NCBI GenBank assembly: GCA_963741565.1
Contig: CAVUIK010000008.1
Coordinates: forward strand, 248,001 to 312,000
Direction of reading: 5' to 3'
DNA from: Ga0077555 sp963741565
Lineage (GTDB): Bacteria > Pseudomonadota > Alphaproteobacteria > Rhizobiales > Hyphomicrobiaceae
DNA length: 64,000 bases
Positions 32,165 through 40,207 of the stretch are shown piece after piece (the stretch's first letter is position 1; each line of letters begins with the position of its first letter). A model generated the notes under the pieces. The model made no database searches. It was given only the letters and a program-made list of their open reading frames with translations, and had not been told where the DNA came from. The position numbers and the translations under genes are program-made.

Positions 32165-34613
32165 ACTCGCCACGATCTCCACCGCGCTCAGGCCGGAGGT
32201 CACCACGACCGCCGCGATCCTCGCGCGGCTCGCGGTCCGGACCGCGCTCCGCACGATCGCCGCCGCCACGGAACTCGCGATCACCACCGCGCTCGGGCCG
32301 CTCGCCGCGCGGCTCCGGACGGTCGCGCTCCGGGCGGGCCTCGGCCCGCTCGACGCGCTCCGGACGATCGCCACGCTCAGGGCGGTCGCCCCGATCGCCT
32401 CGGTCTCCGCGATCACGGCCGCGGCCACGATCACCTCTATCGCCCCGCTCCGGGCGATCACCACCACCACTGCCGCCGCCTTCGCTGCCATCAGCGGCGC
32501 GCGCTTCCGCCGGGATCTCCTGGCCCGTCGCCTGGTCGACAATCTTCATCGACAGGCGGACCTTGCCGCGATCATCGAAGCCAAGCAGCTTGACGAACAC
32601 CTCCTGGCCTTCCTTCACCACCTCGCCGACCGTCGCCGGGCGGCCGTTGGTCAGCTGCGAAATGTGAACCAGACCATCTTTCGGCCCGAAGAAGTTCACG
32701 AACGCGCCGAACTCCATGATCTTCACGACCTTGCCCTTGTAGATCGTGCCGACCTCGGGATCCGACGTGATGCCCTTGATGCGGGCCATCGCCTTGTCAA
32801 TCGCTTCACGATTGGCCGACGCGATCTTCACCGTGCCGTCGTCCTCGATGTCGATCTTGGCGCCGGACTCGGCAACGATTTCGCGGATGACCGACCCGCC
32901 GGAGCCGATCACTTCGCGGATCTTGTCGACCGGGATCTTGATCGTCTCAATGCGCGGCGCATGCTCGCCGAGCTCGCTCCGCGCGCTGCCGATCGACTTC
33001 GACATCTCGTTCAGGATGTGCAGCCGGCCGTGATGCGCCTGCTCAAGCGCGACACGCATGATCTCTTCGGTGATGCCGGTAATCTTGATGTCCATCTGCA
33101 GCGACGTGACGCCGTTGGCGGTGCCAGCCACCTTGAAGTCCATGTCGCCCAGATGATCCTCGTCGCCGAGAATGTCCGAGAGCACGGCAAAATCGTTGGC
33201 TTCCTTGATCAGGCCCATCGCGATGCCGGCGACCGGCGCCTTCAGCGGAACGCCCGCATCCATCAGCGCCAGCGAGGTGCCGCAGACCGTCGCCATCGAC
33301 GACGAGCCGTTGGATTCGGTGATCTCCGAGACGACGCGGATGACGTACGGGAATTCCTCGGCGGCGGGCAGCAGCGGGCGAATGGCGCGCCATGCCAACT
33401 TGCCGTGGCCGATCTCGCGGCGTCCGGGCGATCCCATGCGACCGGTTTCGCCAACCGAATATGGAGGGAAGTTGTAATGCAGCAGGAACCGCTCCTTGCG
33501 CGTGCCCTCGAGCGCGTCGACGAACTGCTCGTCGTCGCCAGTGCCGAGTGTCGCGACCACCAGTGCCTGCGTTTCGCCACGCGTGAACAGCGCCGAGCCG
33601 TGCGTGCGGGGCAACACATGCACCTCCGACACGATCGGGCGCACCGTCTTCAGGTCGCGGCCATCGATGCGCCGGCCCGTTCGGATGATGTCTCCGCGGA
33701 CCACGTCAGCCTCGAGTGTCTTGAACACACCTGCAAGCTTGACCTGATCCTCAGCGCCCGCATCGCCGGCGAGCATGACGTCGAATGCCTTCTTCTTGGC
33801 CGCGGCGACCAGTTCCTGGCGCTTCTGCTTCTCGGGAGTGGCAAAGGCTGTACGCAGATCCTGCTCGATCATTCCCTTCATCTGGGCCTTCTTGTCCGAG
33901 AGATCCGGCGACTGGAAGTTCCACGGTTCCTTCGCCGCCTTCTCAGCCAGCTTGATGATCGCCTGGATCACCGGCTGGAATTCGCGCGTGCCGAACACGA
34001 CGGCTTCGAGCATTAACTGCTCGGACAATTCCTTGGCCTCCGATTCCACCATCATGACGGCATCGTGCGTCCCTGCGACCACCAGGTCGAGCGTGCTATT
34101 GGCCATCTCGTCGAGCATCGGATTGAGCACGAACTGCCCGTTGACGATACCGACGCGTGCTGCAGCGATCGGCCCGAGGAACGGCAGGCCGGACAGCGTC
34201 AGCGCAGCCGAGGCCGCAACCATGCCCAGGATATCCGGGTCGTTCTCGAGATCATGCGACAGGACGGTGATCACGACCTGCGTCTCGTTCTTGAAGCCCT
34301 CGAGGAACAAGGGGCGGATCGGCCGGTCGATCAGACGCGATGTCAGCGTCTCTTTCTCGGAAGGACGACCTTCACGCTTGAAAAAGCCGCCGGGAATCTT
34401 GCCGGCGGCGTAGGTCTTCTCCTGGTAGTTCACGGTAAGCGGGAAGAAATCGATCCCGGGTTTTACCTTCTTGGCGGCAACGACGGTCGCAAGCACGCTC
34501 GTCTCGCCGTATTGAGCGACGACAGCCGCGTCGGCCTGTCGCGCCATGCGTCCAGTCTCGAGGCGCAGCTTGCGGCCGCCCCATTCAATTTCAACGGTGT
34601 GTGTGTTGAACAT
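32073..34613 (-). CDS. pnp: Polyribonucleotide nucleotidyltransferase (PNPase) with extended RG-rich tail
   Basis: PNPase, a phosphorolytic 3'-5' exoribonuclease and degradosome component. Residues 1 to about 540 hold the two RNase PH domains (start MFNTHTVEIEWGG, RPIRPLF near 97, the active-site region with GETQALVVATLG near 345-357). A KH domain (IREVIGSGGSVIREI) lies near 560, and an S1 domain (VGTIYKGKVVKIMEFGAFV and GLVHISQL) near 625-690. From about residue 713 a tail of over 130 residues with DRGDRPERGD-type repeats extends far beyond the usual 700-715 residues. The frame shifts near base 32160 and ends early at 32073. It follows rpsO, the classical rpsO-pnp order. Confidence 0.95.
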   Translation of the reverse strand: MFNTHTVEIEWGGRKLRLETGRMARQADAAVVAQYGETSVLATVVAAKKVKPGIDFFPLTVNYQEKTYAAGKIPGGFFKREGRPSEKETLTSRLIDRPIRPLFLEGFKNETQVVITVLSHDLENDPDILGMVAASAALTLSGLPFLGPIAAARVGIVNGQFVLNPMLDEMANSTLDLVVAGTHDAVMMVESEAKELSEQLMLEAVVFGTREFQPVIQAIIKLAEKAAKEPWNFQSPDLSDKKAQMKGMIEQDLRTAFATPEKQKRQELVAAAKKKAFDVMLAGDAGAEDQVKLAGVFKTLEADVVRGDIIRTGRRIDGRDLKTVRPIVSEVHVLPRTHGSALFTRGETQALVVATLGTGDDEQFVDALEGTRKERFLLHYNFPPYSVGETGRMGSPGRREIGHGKLAWRAIRPLLPAAEEFPYVIRVVSEITESNGSSSMATVCGTSLALMDAGVPLKAPVAGIAMGLIKEANDFAVLSDILGDEDHLGDMDFKVAGTANGVTSLQMDIKITGITEEIMRVALEQAHHGRLHILNEMSKSIGSARSELGEHAPRIETIKIPVDKIREVIGSGGSVIREIVAESGAKIDIEDDGTVKIASANREAIDKAMARIKGITSDPEVGTIYKGKVVKIMEFGAFVNFFGPKDGLVHISQLTNGRPATVGEVVKEGQEVFVKLLGFDDRGKVRLSMKIVDQATGQEIPAEARAADGSEGGGSGGGDRPERGDRGDRGRGRDRGDRGDRGDRPERGDRPERVERAEARPERDRPEPRGERPERGGDREFRGGGDRAERGPDREPREDRGGRGDLRPERGGDRGEFAGSSGATWRPGIPRWWRPWRAAGPPGAAR

Positions 34614-34674
34614 ATCGGTTCTCGGTTCTTTTCGGTCTCTTTAGGCAGCCGGCGGCCGCCTGACGGTCAATGAC

Positions 34675-34712
34675 GGTTGCGCCGCGGATCTCCATCGGGG
34701 AGGCGGCGCACC
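34675..34712 (-). promoter_or_regulatory. stem-loop in the rpsO-pnp intergenic leader
   Basis: A 10-base-pair stem with one bulged base (34675-34685 with 34703-34712) and a 17-base loop lies about 60 bases upstream of the pnp start. In enterobacteria a leader hairpin at this place is cut by RNase III and lets PNPase repress its own synthesis. A similar role here is inferred from position only. Confidence 0.4.
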
Positions 34713-34773
34713 ATCGCTCTCGTGTCGAAAGCCCATTCCGGGCCATTGCAACGGCCTTCGGCCTGCCACCGCA

Positions 34774-35043
34774 TTAGCGGCGCAGTTCCAGGCGCTCGAT
34801 GATCTTCTGGTAACGACCCGGATCGCGGGACTTGAGGTAGTCAAGCAATTGCCGGCGCTGGCTGACCATTTTGAGCAGCCCGCGGCGGGAGTGGTTGTCT
34901 TTCTTGTGCATCTTGAAGTGGTCGGTGAGGCTGTTGATCCGCTCGGTCAAGAGCGCAACCTGAACCTCGGGCGATCCGGTATCACCGGATTTGGAGGCGT
35001 GAGCCTTGATGACCTCAGCTTTACGATCCGTCGACAGCGACAT
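34774..35043 (-). CDS. rpsO: 30S ribosomal protein S15
   Basis: An 89-residue S15, exactly the usual length. It has the family signature around residues 36-70: NSLTDHFKMHKKDNHSRRG and LLKMVSQRRQLLDYL. It ends RYQKIIERLELRR. S15 binds 16S rRNA helices h20-h22 early in small-subunit assembly and often represses its own mRNA. ATG 35043 gives the standard MSLSTDRKAEVI start; longer upstream frames are not homologous. It precedes pnp on the same strand. The truB-rbfA-infB genes that often sit upstream are not here. Confidence 0.97.
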   Translation of the reverse strand: MSLSTDRKAEVIKAHASKSGDTGSPEVQVALLTERINSLTDHFKMHKKDNHSRRGLLKMVSQRRQLLDYLKSRDPGRYQKIIERLELRR

Positions 35044-35453
35044 CAGATATTCCTTTCTGTTCCAGGGGTTTGGCGTGCGCCTGATAATCAGGGAAAGCTC
35101 GCCAAGGTCGCGGCCACAGCCAGGATGTCGTCCAGCAGGGTCACGGCGGGGCGCATCGGTGGATATCCGCGGTGCGCTGGCGCGCGTTATACACGAAACC
35201 AACCCCCTCGCGAGACATTTCTGGCCTTTAAGCACCCGGGCTGGCCAAAATCTCATCAGGTCTAAAAAGCGACATAAGATAATGAAATAAATTGATAAAA
35301 CTTGTTTTTGCCAGCAACGCCAGCCAACGGGTCATCCGAGCATCCGACCCTGGCCGGCCATCCGGTACGGCTGCCCGTTGTTCTACCCAATTTGGCGCTC
35401 TCATCGCGGCGTGCCATAGAGCCAGCCGGAGTTCTCGATCCAGGACACGCGAG
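35044..35453. other. divergent intergenic region rpsO / maoC
   Basis: About 410 bases without a plausible gene. An unusually AT-rich stretch lies at about 35262-35312, a likely promoter zone for rpsO and perhaps an UP-element-like region. No clean -35/-10 pair could be assigned. Confidence 0.4.
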
Positions 35454-35942
35454 ATGGCAGACAACACAGATGGCCTCCACTGGGAGGACATGAGCGTCGG
35501 GACGTCGGTCACACACGGCGCCTATGCGGTGACCAAGGAAGAGATCTTCGAATACGCCCGCGCTTATGACCCGCAACCCCACCACGTCGACGAGGAGGCG
35601 GCAAAGCGCTCCCTGGTGAAAGGCCTTTGTGCCTCCGGCTGGCATTCCTGCGCGATGATGATGCGCATCCTCTGCGACGGCCTCCTGAAGAATTCGGCCT
35701 CCCAGGGCGCCGCTGGCATCGACGAGGTGCGATGGCAAAAACCCATTCGCCCGGGCCATGTGCTGAGCGTTCGCACGACCTGCCTGGAAAAACGGCGGAT
35801 GGCCTCGCGCCCGCATGTCGGCATTTGGAAGGTCCGGCACGAGGTGCTCAACCAGCACAACGAACTGCTCATGACCGTCGACAACGCGATGTTCATCGGC
35901 TTGCGCGATCCGAGCGCGCCGATGGCGGAGGCGCAGCGATGA
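35454..35942 (+). CDS. MaoC-family dehydratase (first of a pair)
   Basis: A 162-residue hotdog-fold protein with the hydratase-2 motif in YARAYDPQPHHVDEEAA near residues 38-54, where Asp and His activate water. SGWHSCAMMMRI near 66 and RWQKPIRPGHVLSVRT near 95 are also typical. It should hydrate trans-2-enoyl-CoA or dehydrate 3-hydroxyacyl-CoA. Its last four bases (ATGA) overlap the start of a second MaoC gene of similar length, so the two are translated together and may form a heterodimer. ATG 35454 gives MADNTDGLHWEDM. Confidence 0.88.
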   Translation: MADNTDGLHWEDMSVGTSVTHGAYAVTKEEIFEYARAYDPQPHHVDEEAAKRSLVKGLCASGWHSCAMMMRILCDGLLKNSASQGAAGIDEVRWQKPIRPGHVLSVRTTCLEKRRMASRPHVGIWKVRHEVLNQHNELLMTVDNAMFIGLRDPSAPMAEAQR

Positions 35943-36433
35943 ACTACTTTGAGGACCTCGTCATTGGCACAAGTGCCGAAATCGGCACCCACACCTTCAC
36001 GGCGGCCGACATCAAGGCGTTCGCGGCCAAATACGATCCGCAACCCTTCCACATCGACGACGAGGCCGCGAAACGCTCGATCATGGGCGCGCTCTGCGCC
36101 TCGGGCTGGCACACGGCCGCGCTCTACACCGGCTTCAACATTCGTGCCCGCCAGAAAAAGGAGGCCGCCATCACGGCGCAAGGCACCGAGATGGCAATCT
36201 GGGGACCGTCGCCCGGGTTCAAGGATTTGAAATGGCCCAAGCCCGTGTTCGTCGGCGACACCGTATGGTTCAGCCAGACTTTGGTTGCCAAGGTCGATCT
36301 CAAATCGCGTCCGGAACGCGGGCTTTCCGTGACCCGCGGCGAAGGCCACAATCAGGCTGGCGAACTGGTGTTCCAGGTCACCGGACAAATCCTGGTCCCG
36401 CGTCGCGACCCGTTCACGGCACCCCCCGCCTGA
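35939..36433 (+). CDS. MaoC-family dehydratase (second of a pair)
   Basis: A 164-residue hotdog protein similar to its upstream neighbour: FAAKYDPQPFHIDDEAA near residues 28-44 has the hydratase Asp/His motif, CASGWHTAAL follows near 57, and LKWPKPVFVGDTVWF near 97. Both genes keep the DPQP-H-D signature, so neither is obviously a dead partner. The overlap of four bases implies coupling. An (R)-specific enoyl-CoA hydratase or mesaconyl/dehydratase-type role is possible; the substrate cannot be read from sequence. Confidence 0.88.
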   Translation: MNYFEDLVIGTSAEIGTHTFTAADIKAFAAKYDPQPFHIDDEAAKRSIMGALCASGWHTAALYTGFNIRARQKKEAAITAQGTEMAIWGPSPGFKDLKWPKPVFVGDTVWFSQTLVAKVDLKSRPERGLSVTRGEGHNQAGELVFQVTGQILVPRRDPFTAPPA

Positions 36434-36786
36434 GGCGCGACTTGCGTTCATCCGGGACCGCGATACCGTTCGACACGCTCGGCAATTTCCGATAGTGTGA
36501 ACCTCGAGCGATCTACTGGCCAGCGAACTCAAACAATCGCGCCGGGTATCGCCGCCATCTGCTGTGTCGCTTGATTTTCCCATCACATGACACGGCCAAC
36601 GCTGCGATAGGCGCGGCTCGCGCATTAGCGACAAAACCTACGACGGCAAAGCTTGCAAGTGCAGCTCGCAAGCGCGAGTGGCGCACGCCGCCGCACTAAG
36701 CCCATGCGTCCGTCGACACCTTCGCCGCCCAGCGCAGCAGCGACACGTCCCACAGTCCGCCACGCGCTGGCGACACGGAGGAATTC
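36434..36786. other. intergenic region with small hairpins
   Basis: About 350 bases without a gene. Overlapping small hairpins occur near 36651-36685 (GCTTGC/GCAAGC and CTCG/CGAG stems). No T-tract follows them, so they are weak terminator candidates. No promoter was identified for the repeat protein gene that begins at 36787. Confidence 0.35.
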
Positions 36787-37560
36787 ATGCGTCGCTGTCT
36801 CTCGCGCCAATTCTCGATCCTGCTGATGTTCGCAGCAGCGCAACTCGTTGCTGTGCTGCCATCCGCGCAACCCCTGACCAAGGCCATTCCGCAAAACGCG
36901 ACGGCGCGTGACGGAGGCAATGGCTGGGACTGTGCCATCGGCTTCCGGCGCAACAGCGACGCCTGCGTCGCCATTCCGCTGCCAGCCAATGCACATCTGA
37001 CGGGATCGGTCTATGGACGGGGATGGGAATGCCGGCGCGGTTTTCGCGAGGCTGGCAACGGCTGCGTCGCGATCAACGTGCCGAAGAACGCCTATCTCTC
37101 GGACCGCCCCTACGGCGACGGATGGATCTGCGAGCGCGGCTTCGAGAAAACCGGCGACGCGTGCTCGCTGATCGTCATTCCCGCCAACGGCTATCTCTCG
37201 GATGCCGGCTACGGCCGCCCATGGGATTGCGATCGCGGATTTCGCGCGGCCGGCAATGCCTGCCAGGCGATCCGCATCCCGGCCAATGGCTATCTCGACG
37301 GCTCCACCTACGGCAAGGGCTGGGGCTGCAACCGCGGCTTTCGCGAAGCCAGCGATGTCTGCCAGCCCGTCGAAGTTCCGAAGAACGCCTACCTCGATAT
37401 CAACGGCAAGGACTGGCGTTGCGCACGCGGGTTCGCAAGAACCAGCGACAGCTGCACCGCTATCGTCATTCCGCAAAATGCGTTCCTCGATTCGACAGGT
37501 TCGAACTGGGAGTGCGAAGCGCCGGCGCGTCGCCGCGACAACAAGTGCTTGATGCCTTGA
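36787..37560 (+). CDS. Secreted tandem-repeat protein with seven Trp-x-Cys...Cys units
   Basis: A 257-residue protein with a signal peptide (hydrophobic SILLMFAAAQLVAVLPS, cleavage near residue 28). The mature protein is seven consecutive units of about 33-35 residues. Each has a G-x-x-W-x-C, then exactly ten residues, then a second Cys, as in GWECRRGFREAGNGC. Units are joined by IPANAYL-type linkers. The last unit (CEAPARRRDNKC) is degenerate but keeps the Cys spacing. Fourteen mature Cys suggest one disulfide per repeat. GGAGG lies seven bases before ATG. I do not recognise a named family; an envelope or surface binding role is guesswork. Confidence 0.8.
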   Translation: MRRCLSRQFSILLMFAAAQLVAVLPSAQPLTKAIPQNATARDGGNGWDCAIGFRRNSDACVAIPLPANAHLTGSVYGRGWECRRGFREAGNGCVAINVPKNAYLSDRPYGDGWICERGFEKTGDACSLIVIPANGYLSDAGYGRPWDCDRGFRAAGNACQAIRIPANGYLDGSTYGKGWGCNRGFREASDVCQPVEVPKNAYLDINGKDWRCARGFARTSDSCTAIVIPQNAFLDSTGSNWECEAPARRRDNKCLMP

Positions 37561-37579
37561 CCCTGGAAAGGCCATGAGG

Positions 37580-37735
37580 ATGGACAGCATCGTGCTACTG
37601 GAAGGCTTGATCCGCGACGTCGAAGAGCATCTGAAGTCGCCAACCAAGGCCAACCGGCGCGCCGCCGCGCTGAAACTCGAGCGGATCGCGGCGATTGCAT
37701 CGACACTGGCATTCACAGTGCATACGCCGCGCTGA
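37580..37735 (+). CDS. Small hypothetical protein (51 aa)
   Basis: A 51-residue frame: MDSIVLLEGLIRDVEEHLKS begins it, and TLAFTVHTPR ends it. The N-terminal half looks like an amphipathic helix with repeated Leu/Ile/Val and acidic residues. AAAGG lies about eight bases before ATG 37580, while an ATG six bases earlier has the site too close. It sits between the repeat protein and the zinc-ribbon gene on the same strand. Too short for confident assignment. Confidence 0.4.
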   Translation: MDSIVLLEGLIRDVEEHLKSPTKANRRAAALKLERIAAIASTLAFTVHTPR

Positions 37736-37800
37736 CCGAAATCATCTGCAAACCGGCAGCGAACCGCCCCGCGGCGCTGCGACACTGAAAAGAGGACTGA

Positions 37801-38181
37801 ATGGCTGCACGAAACCAACTCCGCGGCATCAAGCGGAAATGCCAGAACGAAGGCTGCGGATTGCCGTTCTACGATCTCAACCGGGCCGAGATCGCCTGCC
37901 CGAACTGCGGCAGCGGCTACGAGATTATTGTACCGCCGCCGCCACGCGCCGGTTCGGGCGGCCAGCGCCGTTTCAACCGCAACTATCCGGTCATGCAAGC
38001 TCCCGTCGAAGCCGCCGCCGTCCCCGCCGAGATCGAGGAGGCCGGCGTCGAGGCCGAATTGGAGGAGACGGAGACCTCTGCTGACGCCGCCGACACCGTG
38101 GCCGACGTCATTCTCGAGGACGAGGAGGAGGGCGAGGCGATCGACCTCGGCACGGTTCCAGCCGAGGGCCGCGAGGAGTGA
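37801..38181 (+). CDS. TIGR02300-family zinc-ribbon protein
   Basis: A 126-residue protein with the TIGR02300 N-terminus: RGIKRKCQNEGCGLPFYDLN followed by CPNCGSGYE. Four cysteines (14, 19, 33, 36) should bind one zinc ion, and FYDLNR is the family hallmark. The C-terminal half is strongly acidic and Ala/Val-rich (EEAGVEAELEETET) and likely disordered. The family is confined largely to alphaproteobacteria and has no known function. Its N-terminal cysteines are complete here, while many relatives lose some of them. Confidence 0.85.
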   Translation: MAARNQLRGIKRKCQNEGCGLPFYDLNRAEIACPNCGSGYEIIVPPPPRAGSGGQRRFNRNYPVMQAPVEAAAVPAEIEEAGVEAELEETETSADAADTVADVILEDEEEGEAIDLGTVPAEGREE

Positions 38182-38292
38182 TGGGCGCCAAGCCCGCGCA
38201 CAGCTGATCTGCAGCAACGGCCTCGCCCACCCGTGACAGGGCCATTGGCACGGCCTACTATCCTCCCGAATTCCACATCGGGAGGACCGGCA

Positions 38293-39180
38293 ATGCCCAT
38301 GACCATCCGCCAGCTTGGACCCGGATTTGTCGGCGAGGTTTCCGGCCTCGACTTGACCAAGCCGCTGCCCGCTGCCGACATCGCCGCCATCCACGCCGGC
38401 ATGGATCAGCATGCCGTGCTGATCTTCCATGGCCAGAACTTCACCGACGAACAGCAACTCGCTTATACGCAGAGCCTCGGGCCGCTCGAAATCGCGATCG
38501 GTTTCAATCTGCGCCCGCCCGGCGATCAGCGTCTCTCCTCGCCCCACTTCGCCGACGTGTCGAACCTCGACAAGGACGGCAAGCCGTTCGCGCGTGACGA
38601 CCGGCGCTGGCAATTCGCCATCGGCAACCGGCTTTGGCATTCCGACAGCTCGTTCAAGGTCATTCCGGCTAAGTACTCGCTACTGCATGCCCGCAAGCTT
38701 CCCTCGAAGGGCGGCAACACCGAGTTCGCCGATATGCGTCAGGCGTGGGAGTCGTTCGACGCTGAAACGCAAGCCACATGCGAGCCGTTGATCTGCGAGC
38801 ACTCGCAGATGTTTTCACGCGCCAAGCTCGGCTTCACGGAGTTCAGCGAAGCGGAGTTGCCGCGTTTCAAGCCCGTCCGCCAGCGCCTCGTGCGCGTGCA
38901 TCCATCAACGGGCCGGAAATCGATCTACCTCTCCTCGCACGCTGGCCGGATCGTCGGCTGGCCCGAGCCCGAGGCGAAGGCCTTCCTGATGGATCTCACG
39001 GAGATGGCGACGCAGCGCGAGTTCACCTATTCGCACACGTGGGCTGTCGGCGATCTCGTGATGTGGGACAACCAGCGCACCATGCACCGCGCGCGGCCCT
39101 TCCCGCAGAATGAGCCCCGCGACGTCCGCCGCACCACACTGATGGGCAGTGCGCCGACTGTCGAACAGCAGGCTGCGTGA
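38293..39180 (+). CDS. TauD/TfdA-family Fe(II)/2-oxoglutarate dioxygenase (copy 1)
   Basis: A 295-residue dioxygenase. The iron-binding His116-x-Asp118 lies in LWHSDSSFKV, the distal His near 265 in QRTMHRARPF, and the 2-oxoglutarate Arg in VRRTTL near 280. Several segments (TQREF...VGDLVMWDN, GGNTEFADMR) are close to TfdA, the 2,4-D/alpha-ketoglutarate dioxygenase family. The reaction oxidises a substrate while decarboxylating 2-oxoglutarate. A homologous copy follows directly, so this is a tandem duplication. The true substrate may be an aryloxyalkanoate or sulfonate; neither is shown by sequence. Confidence 0.9.
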   Translation: MPMTIRQLGPGFVGEVSGLDLTKPLPAADIAAIHAGMDQHAVLIFHGQNFTDEQQLAYTQSLGPLEIAIGFNLRPPGDQRLSSPHFADVSNLDKDGKPFARDDRRWQFAIGNRLWHSDSSFKVIPAKYSLLHARKLPSKGGNTEFADMRQAWESFDAETQATCEPLICEHSQMFSRAKLGFTEFSEAELPRFKPVRQRLVRVHPSTGRKSIYLSSHAGRIVGWPEPEAKAFLMDLTEMATQREFTYSHTWAVGDLVMWDNQRTMHRARPFPQNEPRDVRRTTLMGSAPTVEQQAA

Positions 39181-39190
39181 CACCCTTTGA

Positions 39191-39253
39191 TTGGGTCCAG
39201 CACTCAATATGCGAGACCCAACACTGAAAGAGCCTTATCTTTTTTGGGTCTCG
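39191..39253 (+). promoter_or_regulatory. two alternative, mutually exclusive hairpins between the dioxygenase genes
   Basis: The segment GACCCAA (39215-39221) can pair with TTGGGTC at 39191-39197 (17-base loop). Alternatively the longer CGAGACCCAA (39212-39221) can pair perfectly with TTGGGTCTCG at 39244-39253. The two stems share bases and cannot form together. It lies 11 bases after the first stop codon and 39 bases before the second start. It could be a terminator/antiterminator pair or chance. Confidence 0.4.
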
Positions 39254-39292
39254 AAGCACAGGCGCGACCCATCCGACACCGCGGAGGCCCCC

Positions 39293-40195
39293 ATGCCGCT
39301 GTCCATCAAGCAACTCGGTCCTGGTATTGCCGGCGAGGTTTCCGGGCTCGATCTGACGAAGCCTCTGCCGCAAGAGGATATTGCGGCAATCCACGCCGGC
39401 ATGGACAAGTACGCCGTGCTGGTCTTCCACGGCCACAACTTCACGGATGACGAGCAGCTGGCTTTCACGCAAAGCCTCGGCCCGATCGAGCACGATTTCG
39501 CGACCAGCCTCAGAGGCCCGGACCGACTGCCAAGCTCGTTCGCGGACGTTTCGAACCTCGACAGATCCGGCCAGACCCTCGCGCGCGACAGCAAGAAGCG
39601 GCTCTATAACCTCGGCAATCAGCTCTGGCATTCGGACAGCTCGTTCAAGGTGGTGCCGGCCAAGTATTCCCTGTTGCATTGCTGCTCGGTGACCTCGACG
39701 GGCGGCAACACCGAGTTCGCCGACATGCGCCAGGCCTGGGATGCCCTCGACCCGGAGACCAGGGAACAGTGCGAGCCACTGATCTGCGAACACTCGCGCA
39801 TGCACTCGCGCGCGAGGCTTGGATTTACGGCCGCCGACTTCACAGAGAAGGACGCCGCCACCTTGCGGCCCGTCCTACAGCGCCTCGTGCGCCTGCACCC
39901 GAGCAGCAAACGCAAGTCGATCTATCTCTCCGCCCACGCCGGCAAGATCGTCGGCTGGCCGGAGCCGGAGGCCAAAGCCTTCCTCATGGACCTCACGGAG
40001 CACGCGACGCAGCGTGAGTTCGTCTACGCGCACAAGTGGCGGGTCGGCGATCTCGTCATCTGGGACAATCAGGCGACCATGCATCGCGTGCGCCCCTATC
40101 CGCACAACGAGGCGCGCGACATGCGCCGCACGACGCTGGCAGGTGATAAACCCACCGTCGAAAACCAGGAGTCTTGGGGCGAAGCGGCGCAGTAA
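39293..40195 (+). CDS. TauD/TfdA-family Fe(II)/2-oxoglutarate dioxygenase (copy 2)
   Basis: A 300-residue dioxygenase, clearly a paralogue of the preceding one: nearly identical N-termini (IKQLGPGIAGEVSGLDLTKP against IRQLGPGFVGEVSGLDLTKP). The iron pair is His113/Asp115 in LWHSDSSFKV, the distal His lies in ATMHRVRPYPHN, and the Arg region is MRRTTLAG. HATQREFVYAHKWRVGDLV recalls TfdA strongly. The N-terminal substrate-loop region after LGP differs (IEHDFATSL against LEIAIGFNL), so the two may take different substrates. The paralogue lies 112 bases upstream, with the paired-hairpin region between. Confidence 0.9.
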   Translation: MPLSIKQLGPGIAGEVSGLDLTKPLPQEDIAAIHAGMDKYAVLVFHGHNFTDDEQLAFTQSLGPIEHDFATSLRGPDRLPSSFADVSNLDRSGQTLARDSKKRLYNLGNQLWHSDSSFKVVPAKYSLLHCCSVTSTGGNTEFADMRQAWDALDPETREQCEPLICEHSRMHSRARLGFTAADFTEKDAATLRPVLQRLVRLHPSSKRKSIYLSAHAGKIVGWPEPEAKAFLMDLTEHATQREFVYAHKWRVGDLVIWDNQATMHRVRPYPHNEARDMRRTTLAGDKPTVENQESWGEAAQ

Positions 40196-40207
40196 CCCGC
40201 AATCGCC

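Noticed and set aside
31900..32460. Regular short repeats that could suggest a CRISPR array
   Set aside because: They are the coding repeats of the PNPase Arg/Asp/Gly tail; unit length and spacing are irregular and there are no unique spacers.
31779..34016. A long plus-strand frame of 745 codons opposite pnp
   Set aside because: It is an antisense shadow of the PNPase gene. Its translation is biased to Arg/Pro/Ser without domains, while the opposite strand encodes a complete PNPase.
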